From Acidobacteriota bacterium (lineage in GTDB: Bacteria; Acidobacteriota; Vicinamibacteria; Vicinamibacterales; UBA8438), in contig JAPOVI010000251.1 of NCBI GenBank assembly GCA_026708265.1, forward strand, positions 1 to 49,662: a stretch of DNA of 49,662 nucleotides, written 5' to 3'. Shown in pieces: positions 18,672 to 27,435 of this stretch. The position numbers and the translations under genes were made by a program. Below the pieces are notes generated by a model. The model was not told the origin of the DNA. It ran no database searches and saw only the letters and a list, made by a program, of their open reading frames with translations. Each line of letters opens with the position of its first letter. The stretch's first letter is position 1.

Positions 18672-20024
18672 TCAGCCTCGCGCCCGGCCCGCTCTCCGCC
18701 GTCTCGGCCCCCGGCGGGCGGGCCCGGGGTCCGGGTCGAGCACCGGACCGGTCGGCAGCGCGTCGACGACCTCGCGCGCCGGAGGCCGGTCGCGCCGCCG
18801 ACGTCCGAGCCACGAGGGAAGCTCCTCGATGCGTCGCGGGGTCTCCGCGCGATCCTCCTCCTGCAGCCGTTCCAGCATCGAGAGGTACTTCCGTTCGATC
18901 GTCCGCCAGGTGTAGTGCCGATCGAAGTAGGCGCGGCCGTTCAGGGCCAGCCCGGTCCGCAGGTCCTGGCGGGTCTCGATGACGTGGAGCGCCTCGGCGA
19001 ACTCGTCGTACGACGTGTAGTAGAGGCCCCCGTTGGAGCGCACGACCTGCCCCCGGAGGACGTCGCACGCCCCGTTGACGAGGACCGGAAGCCGCATCGC
19101 CCACGCCTCGAGGGTCACCATCGACAGGCTCTCCAGGTAGGACGGCATGACGAGGAGGTCCGCCGCCGCCATGGCGTCGAACTTCTCCTCGTCGCTGACG
19201 AAGCCGAGGTGGTGAATGCGCGGGTGCGAAGGGACGTCGATGAGCGCGCTCCCGACCAGGACCAGCCGCAGCTGATCGGATACGTGGGCGGCGTAGCGCT
19301 GGAAGAAGTCGAACAGCTCCCCGCAGCCCTTGTTCTCGTCGATGCGGCCCACGTACAGCGCCAGGCGCCCTCGGATTCCCGTGCGGCCGCGAAACCGCCG
19401 CGCGCTGCCGCGCACGGGGATCTCGGAACCTACCCCGACGACGACGCCCGGCACATCGTGATTCGCCGACACGCCCTGGATGAGGGCGCGTTCCTCCGGC
19501 GAGTTGTACATGAGGGCCCGAACGCCGCGGAAGACCGGACCGAACACCGTGAGCCCCAGCGCCGGATCGCGCTCCGCGGTGGGAACGAGGACGGCCCGCC
19601 GGGACGCGGCCCGAATGCCGTGGTACGCGTGGTAGTAGCGGTAGCTGAAGAAGAGGAGGTAGTCGTAGGTGGGCACCGCCCGCCGGAGCCGGCGCACCAG
19701 GGCCGGACTCTCGGGTCCCTCGGACCGCAGCCAGCGCAGCTCGTCCGCGAGCGAGTGCGCTCGCTCGAACACGCGCTTCGAGCGGCGCCCGAACTCCTGG
19801 GGATCGCGCTCCCGCCGCACCGGGAAGCGGTGCACGGGGACGCCGTTCACCTCGTCGGAACCGGGCGGAAACTCGTTGCGCCACGAGACGTAGTCGCGGG
19901 CACACGTGGTGAAGACCTCGACCTCGGCATGACGGCTCAGGCGCTCCGCGATGTACCGCGCGTGGAGCTCGGCCCCGCCGTTGAGGTCGGCACCGTAGCG
20001 CTGGACGATGACCGCGAGTCTCAC
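18672..20024 (-). CDS. GT4-type glycosyltransferase (type A of the cluster)
   Basis: The 450-residue protein opens with RLAVIVQRYGADLNGGAELH and contains LALYVGRIDENKGCGEL (about 243-259) and the donor-site SYLESLSMVTLEAWAMRLPV (about 321-340). It is a paralogue of the gene at 15005-16336. The Arg/Pro-rich tail after about 400 has no visible domain. The start is GTG 20024, in a 4-bp GTGA overlap with the upstream coiled-coil gene. Gene order in the operon is therefore coiled-coil, A, B, B, A. A role in exopolysaccharide or surface-glycan assembly is inferred from context. Confidence 0.88.
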   Translation of the reverse strand: MRLAVIVQRYGADLNGGAELHARYIAERLSRHAEVEVFTTCARDYVSWRNEFPPGSDEVNGVPVHRFPVRRERDPQEFGRRSKRVFERAHSLADELRWLRSEGPESPALVRRLRRAVPTYDYLLFFSYRYYHAYHGIRAASRRAVLVPTAERDPALGLTVFGPVFRGVRALMYNSPEERALIQGVSANHDVPGVVVGVGSEIPVRGSARRFRGRTGIRGRLALYVGRIDENKGCGELFDFFQRYAAHVSDQLRLVLVGSALIDVPSHPRIHHLGFVSDEEKFDAMAAADLLVMPSYLESLSMVTLEAWAMRLPVLVNGACDVLRGQVVRSNGGLYYTSYDEFAEALHVIETRQDLRTGLALNGRAYFDRHYTWRTIERKYLSMLERLQEEDRAETPRRIEELPSWLGRRRRDRPPAREVVDALPTGPVLDPDPGPARRGPRRRRAGRARG

Positions 20025-20953
20025 CGCGCCGCCGGCTCGTCCGGATCCGGAGCGCCGTTCCGCGTCCCGCTTGCCTCCGACCGCGTCTCCGGCGAGGACT
20101 CGGGCGTGGAGGCCTCCGTGGGCGCGGGCTCGGGCGCGGAGGCGTCCTGGGCCGGGTCGGCCGCGACTCCCTCGCCCGTGCCGCCTGCCTCGGGACCCGC
20201 TGGCTCCGCCGGCCTGGCCCCGGAGCGGCGCCGTCCGCGACGGCGACGCCGCTTCCGCTTCTCCGGGCCCGCCGCGTCGTCGTCTGCCGGCCCGTCGCCG
20301 TCGTCACCGTCCCGCGCCGGCGCGATCTGCGTCCGGTACTCCACCACGCTCTCGAGGGCCCGGGCGCGGCGCTCGTCGAAGTCCAGACGGCCGGCGATCG
20401 ACTCCACCTGCATCTTGTGGTTCTTCACGTCGATCGAGAGCCGCGTCATCTCCACCACGAGGTTGTTCAGCAGTTCGTAGGTGAGGGCATCCAGCTCGGC
20501 ACGCGCCTTGAGCCGGGCGCTCATCAGCTCTGCCTGCCGGCCGATCTCGTGGTTGATCCGCTGCTGCGTGTGGAGCGCCTGGACGATCGGGGTGGGATTG
20601 AAGAAGAGCTTCAGCACGGGTCTCAGCAGCCGGCGAACGCCGTAGATGATCCTCCCGACCACCCCGCGCGACGAGCGGTAGATCGTGTCGGCGTCGAACT
20701 CGAAGCTCGCGGAAGGCGGCGGCAGGTCGACCCGCCGCGGATCGGGAGGCTCCTCCGCCCGTTGCCGGTAGTGGTCGAGCAGATCCGAGCGGACGTTCCC
20801 GGGGTCGAGGAAGCGCTCGAGCTTTACTCCCGCCAGCTCCCGGATCTGCTGCTCGGTATAGTCGACGCCGCGCTTCTCGCGGATCCGGGCCCGGATCTGC
20901 TCCATGAGCTGCTCGACATCGATCGACTCCGCGTGGATGTTGAACTCGGACAT
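20021..20953 (-). CDS. Coiled-coil protein heading the glycosyltransferase cluster, unknown function
   Basis: The 310-residue protein has a compact helical N-terminal module (about 11-65) built on IDVEQLMEQIRARIREKRG and YTEQQIRELAGVKLERFLDP. A middle region with the basic hydrophobic stretch IIYGVRRLLRPVLKLFF (about 105-121) could be a membrane-associated helix. A long amphipathic helix follows (about 130-210), and then a low-complexity tail with RKRRRRRGRRRS and Pro/Ala/Glu repeats. No catalytic motif is seen. ATG 20953 is preferred over a TTG four codons upstream. The 4-bp overlap with the first glycosyltransferase ties it to the glycan pathway, perhaps as a scaffold or chain-length factor. 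That role is a guess. Confidence 0.75.
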   Translation of the reverse strand: MSEFNIHAESIDVEQLMEQIRARIREKRGVDYTEQQIRELAGVKLERFLDPGNVRSDLLDHYRQRAEEPPDPRRVDLPPPSASFEFDADTIYRSSRGVVGRIIYGVRRLLRPVLKLFFNPTPIVQALHTQQRINHEIGRQAELMSARLKARAELDALTYELLNNLVVEMTRLSIDVKNHKMQVESIAGRLDFDERRARALESVVEYRTQIAPARDGDDGDGPADDDAAGPEKRKRRRRRGRRRSGARPAEPAGPEAGGTGEGVAADPAQDASAPEPAPTEASTPESSPETRSEASGTRNGAPDPDEPAAR

Positions 20954-21138
20954 CGTGTCGCCCAAGCGCCAAGGCAGCGCCGTCGACCGGGCGCGGGTGT
21001 CATGTCGCGGGGCGCGACGGCGGTGATCGTCGACGGCCGGCTCGTGACGCCGCCCCTCGCGCGGGACGTGCGCCGCCGGGCTCGATGAGCGGGCGGGTGC
21101 GGCCGCCCGCGCCCTGTGCTCGACGTCGGGCGCGGAGA

Positions 21139-21477
21139 TCAGGAGAAGCTCTGCAGCGCGTCCTGCTCCGTCTCGAAGACGTCGAACACGGTAAGCAGCT
21201 TCGTGATGGCCAGCAGATCCTCGATGCGCTTGGTGACGTTCATCAGCTTGAGGCTGCCGTTGTGCTGCTTGACGGTCGTGTAGGTTCGAACCACCTGTCC
21301 GAGGCCGCCGCTGTCGATATAGGGAACCTCCGCAAGGTTCAGGATCAGCTTCGTGTGGCCCTGCTGCACCAAGCTGTTGATCTTGTCCTTGAGCAACTCG
21401 TCGCCATCACCGATGGTCAGCTTCCCCTTGAGATCCAGAATCATCACGTCGCCCGTCGGGCGCTCTTCGATCGTCAT
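21139..21477 (-). CDS. STAS-domain protein, anti-sigma factor antagonist type
   Basis: The 112-residue protein is a single STAS domain of the SpoIIAA/RsbV type. Such proteins bind an anti-sigma kinase and are switched off when a conserved serine is phosphorylated. That serine is Ser56 in YIDSGGLGQ. The strand ILDLKGKLTIGDGDEL and the helix after Ser56 are in the usual places. No RsbW-like kinase or sigma factor is nearby, so the partner is encoded elsewhere. It lies downstream of rpsU on the same strand but has its own promoter. The start is ATG 21477 and the length is normal. Confidence 0.9.
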   Translation of the reverse strand: MTIEERPTGDVMILDLKGKLTIGDGDELLKDKINSLVQQGHTKLILNLAEVPYIDSGGLGQVVRTYTTVKQHNGSLKLMNVTKRIEDLLAITKLLTVFDVFETEQDALQSFS

Positions 21478-21558
21478 GCCTGTCTTCCCCCGCCGACCTG
21501 CCGTCCATCGGATCCGGATGCCGCCGCGACCGGCCGACCTGGGCCTGTTAACGCCGCG

Positions 21559-21587
21559 ACCGTACCACGGGCTCTCGCGAGTGTCAA
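21559..21587 (-). promoter_or_regulatory. Sigma-70-type promoter for the STAS gene
   Basis: On the minus strand TTGACA (21587-21582), a 17-bp spacer and TACGGT (21564-21559) preceded by TGG give a strong match to -35, extended -10 and spacing. The start point would be about 75 bp before the ATG. Confidence 0.7.
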
Positions 21588-21670
21588 GAAACCCCTTGTA
21601 ATCAAGCGCTTACTCGGACCGGGCGGGTCGGCGGCGGCCGGAAAACGCCCGTGCGCAGGGGGGGATGGAC

Positions 21671-21868
21671 TCACTCGGCCTCCCGGCGCATCTTCTTCCG
21701 CGAACGCTTCCTGGCGAGTGCCTGCTTCGCCCGGCGCTTGTCGCCCGGCTTCAGGTAGAAGGAGTGTTTCTTGATGTCCTTGATGATGTCTTCCTGCTGG
21801 ACCTTGCGCTTGAAACGGCGCAACGCGCCCTCGATGGATTCGCCTTCCTGCACTCTGACTTCTGCCAC
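21671..21868 (-). CDS. rpsU: 30S ribosomal protein S21
   Basis: The 65-residue basic protein matches bacterial S21, which helps the 30S subunit base-pair with mRNA leaders. It shows the N-terminal [20 protein letters not shown], the central [16 protein letters not shown] (the family usually has a similar YEKPSERRKR), and a Lys/Arg-rich C-terminus. The start is GTG 21868, which gives the usual family length. A promoter lies upstream in the divergent gap shared with purD. Confidence 0.95.
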   Translation of the reverse strand: MAEVRVQEGESIEGALRRFKRKVQQEDIIKDIKKHSFYLKPGDKRRAKQALARKRSRKKMRREAE

Positions 21869-21959
21869 TCCGGCTGCTACTCCCTTCCGCCGTCGTCCGC
21901 GGCCCGCGAACCCGGCGGCGGACGGCGGCGTGTTACGCTACGCCGGTCGCGAGCCAGCA

Positions 21960-21989
21960 ATCGTAGGTCCAAAGGCGGCGCGGCGTCAA
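21960..21989 (-). promoter_or_regulatory. Sigma-70-type promoter for rpsU
   Basis: On the minus strand TTGACG (21989-21984), an 18-bp spacer and TACGAT (21965-21960) form a good promoter about 90 bp ahead of the rpsU GTG. Confidence 0.6.
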
Positions 21990-22039
21990 ACCCACGCCGG
22001 CGCCGTCCGGGTGTCTGCCCGCGCTCCGGCCGCACGACA

Positions 22040-23332
22040 ATGAAGACGATGGTGATCGGCGGCGGTGCGCGCGAGCACGCGCTCGTGGCCGCCCTGGCCC
22101 GCGACCCGGAGTGCCGGGAGCTCGTTTGCGCCCCCGGCAACGCGGGGATCGCCGCCGAGCCCGGGACGCGGTGCGTCGCGGCCGACGTCGGCGACCCGCG
22201 GGCGCTCCTCGCGCTCGCGGAGGCCGAGGCCGTCGACTTCACCGTCGTCGGCCCCGAGCTGCCGCTGGCCCGCGGCGTTGCCGACGCCTTCGGGGCGGCG
22301 GGCCGGGAGCTGTTCGGCCCGACGGGCGCGGCGGCGCGGCTCGAGTCGAGCAAGGCGTTCGCCAAGGCGTTCATGCAGCGGCACGGGATCCCGACGGCGC
22401 GGCACGTCGTCTGCGCGACGGAGCGCGAAGCCTGCGACGCGGTGGCCGGAGACCGGTTCGGGTTTCCGGTCGTCGTCAAGGCGGACGGGCTCGCGGCGGG
22501 CAAGGGCGTGACCGTCGCCGCGGACCGGACGGCGGCGGTGGCCGCCGTGCGCGAGGCGATGGTTGCGCGGCGGTTCGGCGACGCCGGCTCGCGCGTCGTC
22601 GTCGAGAAGTGCCTGGTCGGACCCGAGGTGTCGTTCTTCGTCGTCTCCGACGGTCGCCGCGCCCTGCCGCTTCCACCGGCCCAGGACTACAAGCGGGTCG
22701 CCGACGGCGATCGGGGACCCAATACCGGCGGCATGGGAGCGTTCGCTCCCACCCCGCTCCTGACCGCGGACCTCGAGCGGCAGGTGATGCGCGAGATCGT
22801 GACTCCCGCCATCGAGGGCATGCGGGCGGACGGTCACGAGTACCGCGGCGTGCTCTACGTGGGGCTGATGTTGACCTCCGCGGGGCCCAGGGTCATCGAG
22901 TTCAACGTCCGCTTCGGCGATCCGGAAGCACAGGTCGTGCTGCCCATGATCGAGAGCGGGCTGGCCGGCGCGCTCCGGGCCGCCGCGCGCGGCAGTCTGG
23001 ACGGCGTCTCGTGGCGCGTGACAGGCGATCCCCACGTCGGCGTGGTGGTCGCCTCCGGCGGCTACCCGGGCGCCTACACCGCGGGCCGGGTCATCGTGGG
23101 CCTCGACGCGGCGGCGGACGTTCCCGGCGTCCGGATCGTGCACGCCGGCACGGCCCGGCAGGACGGCGAGGTCGTGACCTCGGGCGGCCGGGTGCTGACC
23201 GTGGTCGCGCGGGGAGGGTCGTTCGGACAGGCCATCGACCGCGCGTACGAAGCGGTCGATCGCATATCGTTCGAGGGCAGCTTCGCGCGCAGGGACATCG
23301 GTCGCGCGGTGCGCGCAGCCGCCCGCCGGTAG
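22040..23332 (+). CDS. purD: Phosphoribosylamine-glycine ligase (GAR synthetase)
   Basis: The 430-residue ATP-grasp ligase joins glycine to phosphoribosylamine in de novo purine synthesis. It starts with [15 protein letters not shown], has the [10 protein letters not shown] nucleotide-site region, [16 protein letters not shown] (about 152-167), the family signature RFGDPEAQ (about 294-301) with metal-binding E/N residues just before it, and the C-terminal VVASGGYPG. Length is normal. The start is ATG 22040. purE follows 44 bp later on the same strand, so the two probably form a purine operon. Confidence 0.96.
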   Translation: MKTMVIGGGAREHALVAALARDPECRELVCAPGNAGIAAEPGTRCVAADVGDPRALLALAEAEAVDFTVVGPELPLARGVADAFGAAGRELFGPTGAAARLESSKAFAKAFMQRHGIPTARHVVCATEREACDAVAGDRFGFPVVVKADGLAAGKGVTVAADRTAAVAAVREAMVARRFGDAGSRVVVEKCLVGPEVSFFVVSDGRRALPLPPAQDYKRVADGDRGPNTGGMGAFAPTPLLTADLERQVMREIVTPAIEGMRADGHEYRGVLYVGLMLTSAGPRVIEFNVRFGDPEAQVVLPMIESGLAGALRAAARGSLDGVSWRVTGDPHVGVVVASGGYPGAYTAGRVIVGLDAAADVPGVRIVHAGTARQDGEVVTSGGRVLTVVARGGSFGQAIDRAYEAVDRISFEGSFARRDIGRAVRAAARR

Positions 23333-23376
23333 CCGGCCCCGCGGTCGGGTGGGCGCCGGCCACAGCAGGAGCAGGA

Positions 23377-23889
23377 ATGGCGAATCGACGAGTCCGGATA
23401 CTGATGGGATCCGATTCCGACACGGGCGTCATGCGGCGCGCGGTGGAGGTCCTCGACGAGCTGAACGTGCCCTCGGACATGACCGTGGCGTCGGCGCACC
23501 GCTCCCCGGAGCGCGTGCGCCGCCTCATCGACGAGGCTCCCGCCAGCGGCGTCGCGGTGTTCATCGTCGGCGCCGGAGCGGCGGCCCATCTCGCCGGCGT
23601 CGTGGCGGCGCACTCGACCCTGCCCGTCATCGGCGTGCCCATCGACTCGTCGCCCCTCCAGGGCTGGGACGCCCTGCTGGCGACGGTCCAGATGCCGCCC
23701 GGCGTGCCGGTTGCCACGGTCTCGGTGGGCAAGGCGGGAGCGGTGAACGCGGCGGTCCTGGCAGCGCAGATTCTGGCGACCGGCGACGCCCGCCTCGCCG
23801 AGCGGCTGGCCGACTACAAGCGGCGTCTGGCGGAGAAGGTCGAGCAGGTGGCGGCGCGCGTGGAAGGCGCGGCCGGGGGCGGGTCCTGA
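23377..23889 (+). CDS. purE: N5-carboxyaminoimidazole ribonucleotide mutase (PurE class I)
   Basis: The 170-residue enzyme converts N5-CAIR to CAIR in purine synthesis. Motifs are MGSDSD (10-15), the ASAHRSPER loop with the catalytic His (about 38-46), GAGAAAHLAGVVAAH (about 66-80), GVPI and the MPPGVPVATV stretch (about 109-118). A purK partner is not seen in the window. The start is ATG 23377 with GCAGGA just upstream. It converges on the minus-strand gene at 23927 with 37 bp between stops. Confidence 0.95.
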   Translation: MANRRVRILMGSDSDTGVMRRAVEVLDELNVPSDMTVASAHRSPERVRRLIDEAPASGVAVFIVGAGAAAHLAGVVAAHSTLPVIGVPIDSSPLQGWDALLATVQMPPGVPVATVSVGKAGAVNAAVLAAQILATGDARLAERLADYKRRLAEKVEQVAARVEGAAGGGS

Positions 23890-23926
23890 CGGGCGCTCCG
23901 CGGTCGGAGAACCGGGGCTCGGCGCC

Positions 23927-24571
23927 TCACGCCGCGGGGAGGCGCCAGCCCTGCCCGCGCGCGGCGGCCGCGAGCGCGGCGGCGGCCGCGGTGCGATGGT
24001 CCGCCTGCCAGGGCGGTCCCAGGGACGCCCGCATCCCGGCGAGGAAGGCCCCCACCTCGTCGGCGCCCGCGCCGAGCGCGCGCGCGGCCGCCTCCAGCTC
24101 GGTGCCGCGCGCGCAGGTCACGACCGGCAGGCGGCACCGCCTCGCGGCGCCGGACAGCGCCTCCAGGTACATCTCGGCGTCGGCGATCAGCGTCGCCGGG
24201 CGGGAATCGAGGATGCCGTCCAGCGTCTCGGGCAGCGGGCGGGGCGCCCGGTGGGCCAGCCACTCGAGCCGGCATTGCGCGCGCACCGACTGCCGGAGCT
24301 CGCGGAGCGCGGCCTCCGCCCGGGCGTCGACCGCGGCCCGCACCCGGCGGATCAGCTCCGCCGCCGCGGGGCGCTCGAGCGTCTGCGCCTCGTGGTGGTA
24401 GGGCGCGCTCGGCAGGCCGTCGCCAATCAGCACGGCCTGCCGCCGGTCCGCGACGAACGGGACGCCGTCCCGCGCCGACACGGTCACCAGCACGGCGCGG
24501 CCGTAGTGCGTGACGGCCCCGACCGCAGCCGCCGCAACCTTCGGTGACCCGGCTTCCACGGCGCGACCCAA
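23927..24571 (-). CDS. Unknown protein coupled to argF
   Basis: The 214-residue product matches no family I recognise. It is Ala-rich, with an N-terminal beta-rich part (AVLVTVSARDGVPFVADRRQ), a middle helical stretch after a YHHEAQTLERP motif, and the segment SRPATLIADAEMYLEAL. It contains no clear nucleotide or metal motif. The TTG start at 24571 directly abuts the argF stop and has GAGG five bases upstream; a GTG at 24559 is an alternative. Tight coupling makes it the last gene of the arginine operon, so a role in arginine or ornithine metabolism is possible but unproven. Confidence 0.65.
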   Translation of the reverse strand: MGRAVEAGSPKVAAAAVGAVTHYGRAVLVTVSARDGVPFVADRRQAVLIGDGLPSAPYHHEAQTLERPAAAELIRRVRAAVDARAEAALRELRQSVRAQCRLEWLAHRAPRPLPETLDGILDSRPATLIADAEMYLEALSGAARRCRLPVVTCARGTELEAAARALGAGADEVGAFLAGMRASLGPPWQADHRTAAAAALAAAARGQGWRLPAA

Positions 24572-25615
24572 CTAATCCTCGAAGAGCATGAGGAGCAGCG
24601 CCTTCTGGGTGTGCAGGCGGTTCTCGGCCTGGTCGAACACGACCGACGCCGGGCTGTCCATGACGCTGTCGGTCACCTCCTCGCCCCGGTGGGCGGGCAG
24701 GCAGTGGAGGAAGCAGGCGTCCGGCCCGGCCTGCGCCATCAGCGCATCGTTCACCTGGTACGGACCGAACAGGCGCCGGCGGAGGGCCACCTCGGCCTCC
24801 CGCCCCATGGAGGTCCAGACGTCGGTGTAGACGGCGTCGACGTTGCGCACCGCGGCGCCCGGATCGCGGAAGCGCCGGAGCTCGGCTCCGCCGCGGGCGA
24901 CGCGCGCGACGTCCGCGTCGACGGACGCCGGCAGCTCGAAACCCTCCGGCGACGCGACGTGCACCGTGATGCCGAGCATCGCGGCGGCCTGCGCGAACGA
25001 GGTCGCGACGTTGCCGCCGTCGCCCACGAACGCGACCCTGCGGCCGCGCGTTTCGCCCCAGCGCTGCTTCAGCGTCAGGCAGTCGGCGAGGGCCTGGCAG
25101 GGGTGCTCCTCGTCGCTGAGGGCGTTGATGACCCGGAAGTCGGTCGTCGCCAGGGCAAGGTCCCTCAGCCGCCGCTGCGCGTACGTCCGCACCACCGCGC
25201 CCGCCACCCACCGCTCGAGGCTGCGGCCAACGTCGGCCAGCGATTCCCGCTTGCCCAGGGCCACGTCGGCATCGGGATCGATGAAGTCCCCGCCGAGCTC
25301 CCGAATCGCGATCTCGAACGTCGATCGCGTCCGCAGCGACGGCTTCTCGAACAGCAGGGCCAGATACGTGCCCTCGAGCGCGGCCGAGGTGGCCGCTTCC
25401 CGCCCGAGGTGCCGGTCGCGCTTCAACGCGGCGGCCAGCGCCAGGTTGTGCTCGAGGTCGGGCGGCTGGAAGTCCAGCACCGAGAGATAGCAGCGGCCCT
25501 CGAGAGCGCCGCCGGCCTCGCGCTCCCCCTCCCGCCCGGGGGCGGGGCCGTCGTGCAGTTGCGGGGACACGCCGCCGCCGGCCGGCGCACGGGCTCCCGC
25601 CATGGGCTTGGTCAT
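24572..25615 (-). CDS. argF: Ornithine carbamoyltransferase
   Basis: The 347-residue enzyme makes citrulline from ornithine and carbamoyl phosphate. The carbamoyl-phosphate loop is KPSLRTR (about 90-96), an accepted variant of STRTR. HPCQALAD (about 175-182), the DGGNVATS region and the ornithine/catalytic-Cys motif HCLPAHRGEEVTDSVMD follow. The last motif distinguishes it from acetyl- or succinyl-ornithine enzymes. The first ~40 residues are a Gly/Pro-rich extension not found in most relatives. A GTG at codon 16 could be the real start. ATG 25615 overlaps the argJ stop by 4 bp. Confidence 0.95.
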   Translation of the reverse strand: MTKPMAGARAPAGGGVSPQLHDGPAPGREGEREAGGALEGRCYLSVLDFQPPDLEHNLALAAALKRDRHLGREAATSAALEGTYLALLFEKPSLRTRSTFEIAIRELGGDFIDPDADVALGKRESLADVGRSLERWVAGAVVRTYAQRRLRDLALATTDFRVINALSDEEHPCQALADCLTLKQRWGETRGRRVAFVGDGGNVATSFAQAAAMLGITVHVASPEGFELPASVDADVARVARGGAELRRFRDPGAAVRNVDAVYTDVWTSMGREAEVALRRRLFGPYQVNDALMAQAGPDACFLHCLPAHRGEEVTDSVMDSPASVVFDQAENRLHTQKALLLMLFED

Positions 25616-26832
25616 GTCCTGTAGTCGGCGTTGATGCGGACGTATTCCGCGCTGAGGTCGCAGGTCCAGACGGTGGCCGCGCCGCTGCCGCCGGTGCCGA
25701 GGTCGACGGCGACCTCCACCTCGGGACCCCGCAGGTGCGCCGCGGCGTCGGCCTCGCGCTCGTCGAACACGGTCCCGCCGGCGAAGAGCTCCGCCGGCCC
25801 GATCCGCACGCGCGCGCGGGCTTCGTCGAAGGCGACCCCGGCCCGCCCGGCGACGGCCACGAGCCGGCCCCAGTTCGGGTCTCCGCCGTGGAGCGCCGTC
25901 TTCACGAGCAGCGAGTTGGCGATGAGCCGGGCCGCCCGGCGCGCGTCGGACGCCGACTGCGCTCCGGCCACCCGCACCTCGACGAGGCGCGTGGCGCCCT
26001 CCCCGCCGCGGACGATGTCCTTCGCCAGGTCGGCGCAGAGCCCGCGCAGCGCTCCCACGAACACCGGATACAGCGCTCCGTCGATGGCCACGCCGCTCGC
26101 GCCGCCGGCCAGCAGGAAGACGCTGTCGTTGGTCGACGACTCGCCGTCGACGGTGATTGCGTTGAAGGTGCCGTCCGCCGCATCGACGAGCGCCCGGCGC
26201 AGCACGGCGGGGTCGACCGCGGCATCCGTCGTCAGGAAGCCGAGCATGGTTGCCATCAGCGGCTCGATCATGCCGGCGCCCTTGACCATGCCGCCGATGG
26301 AGAACGTGCCCGCGGGCGTCGCGACCCGCACCGCCCGTTCCTTGGGGGCGCGGTCGGTGGTCATGATGGCCTCGGCGGCCGCCCCGTGGCCGCCCGGCGC
26401 GAGCCGGCCGGCCGCCTCCGCGATGCCGCGCGCCACCTTCGGAACGTCCAGGCGCATGCCGATGACGCCCGTGGAGGCAACGAGGACGAGCCGCGGATCG
26501 CAGCCCACCGCTTCCGCGGTGGCCGTCACCATCTCCCGCGCGGCCGACAGGCCGGCCTCCCCCGTGCACGCGTTCGCGCACTTGCTGTTGACGACGATCG
26601 CGCGGGCGCGCCCGCGCGACTCGGCGAGCTGCGCCCGCGACACGAGGACCGGCGCCGCCACGGCCCGGTTGGTGGTGAAGATCCCGGCTGCGCTCGCCGG
26701 CTCGTCGCAGGCGAGCAGGGCCAGATCGAGGCCCGCCGGCTTGAGCCCGCAGGCGACGCCGGCCGCGCGGAAGCCCCGGGGCGCCGTGATGCCTCCCGCC
26801 ACCGGCTCGACGGCGACGCGCATCTCCGTCAT
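25612..26832 (-). CDS. argJ: Glutamate N-acetyltransferase / ornithine acetyltransferase
   Basis: The 406-residue enzyme recycles the acetyl group from N-acetylornithine to glutamate. It is made as a precursor that cuts itself before a nucleophilic threonine, here Thr195 in EPLMATML. Other family motifs are VNSKCANACTG (about 81-91), STGVIG (120-125), MTTDR (157-161), the glycine pair in KGAGMI, and the C-terminal SAEYVRINADYRT. It removes the need for argE, and none is seen. ATG 26832 overlaps the argA stop by 4 bp, and its own stop overlaps argF by 4 bp. Confidence 0.96.
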   Translation of the reverse strand: MTEMRVAVEPVAGGITAPRGFRAAGVACGLKPAGLDLALLACDEPASAAGIFTTNRAVAAPVLVSRAQLAESRGRARAIVVNSKCANACTGEAGLSAAREMVTATAEAVGCDPRLVLVASTGVIGMRLDVPKVARGIAEAAGRLAPGGHGAAAEAIMTTDRAPKERAVRVATPAGTFSIGGMVKGAGMIEPLMATMLGFLTTDAAVDPAVLRRALVDAADGTFNAITVDGESSTNDSVFLLAGGASGVAIDGALYPVFVGALRGLCADLAKDIVRGGEGATRLVEVRVAGAQSASDARRAARLIANSLLVKTALHGGDPNWGRLVAVAGRAGVAFDEARARVRIGPAELFAGGTVFDEREADAAAHLRGPEVEVAVDLGTGGSGAATVWTCDLSAEYVRINADYRT

Positions 26833-27365
26833 GACGCCTTCGGCGCCGGCGCCGGCGCGAGGTTCAGCACCACCGCGTACTGGCCGCAGCGGCGGAACCA
26901 CTCGCAGCGGTGGCAATCGGTTGCGATCTTCTCGGGCACCCACGTGTGGGGAACTATCGAGAAACCGGCCCTGACGAAGGGCCGCGCCCGATGGGTGAAC
27001 GCGCACACGGTCGGAAAGCCCCGCCGGCGCGCGTCGCCGACGAGCGCCGCCAGGAGGCGCCGGCCGAGGCCGGCGCCTCGGTGGGCCTTGTCGACCACCA
27101 GGGAGCGGACCTCGCCGACCGCCGGGCTCAACCGGGCGAGCTCGCCGCAGCCGACGATCCGGTCGCCCGCCGCCGCCACCAGGAAGCGCGGCACGTGCAG
27201 CTCGATCTCGCCCAGCGGGCGCGGCAACAGGTGCCCCGCGACCAGGTTGTCCGTGATGAGTCGATGCACGCCGACGGCGTCGACCGCGGTCGCGGCCCGC
27301 AGCGTGACGGCGCCGGTCACGTGGTCATCTGCCGCCTGCGGCGGCGCATCGATCGTGCTCGTCAT
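26829..27365 (-). CDS. argA: Short GNAT-type N-acetylglutamate synthase
   Basis: The 178-residue GNAT protein should make N-acetylglutamate to prime the cyclic pathway. The acetyl-CoA loop is HRGAGLGRRL (about 95-104), after the V-RSLVV strand. It ends in a Cys triad, C151-x2-C154-x5-C160 (TDCHRCEWFRRCGQ), typical of the stand-alone short ArgA type, which lacks the kinase-like domain of E. coli ArgA. The start ATG 27365 directly follows the repeat array. The stop overlaps argJ by 4 bp. A general GNAT role cannot be fully excluded, but the operon supports ArgA. Confidence 0.88.
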   Translation of the reverse strand: MTSTIDAPPQAADDHVTGAVTLRAATAVDAVGVHRLITDNLVAGHLLPRPLGEIELHVPRFLVAAAGDRIVGCGELARLSPAVGEVRSLVVDKAHRGAGLGRRLLAALVGDARRRGFPTVCAFTHRARPFVRAGFSIVPHTWVPEKIATDCHRCEWFRRCGQYAVVLNLAPAPAPKAS

Positions 27366-27435
27366 GTCGTCCGGCGCGCCCTCCGGGGCGCGGTGCGCGT
27401 CGCGCTCGCGCGAACTCCCCGCAGCGCAGGTTCAC
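27366..27435. other. Intergenic spacer between argA and the repeat array
   Basis: The 310-bp gap between argA and argD (27366-27675) holds this short GC-rich spacer and then three repeat units. I see no promoter, RNA gene or ORF of its own in it. The end of the spacer (about 27412-27435) has imperfect repeat-like words. Confidence 0.5.

Noticed and set aside
21001..21138. tRNA or small RNA gene in the gap before the STAS gene
   Set aside because: No cloverleaf, T-loop or terminator-like structure could be found there; the gap is plain GC-rich sequence.
24572..25615. N-acetyl- or N-succinylornithine carbamoyltransferase, suggested by SLRTR in place of STRTR
   Set aside because: The C-terminal HCLPAHRGEEVT motif is that of ornithine carbamoyltransferase, and argJ in the same operon releases free ornithine.
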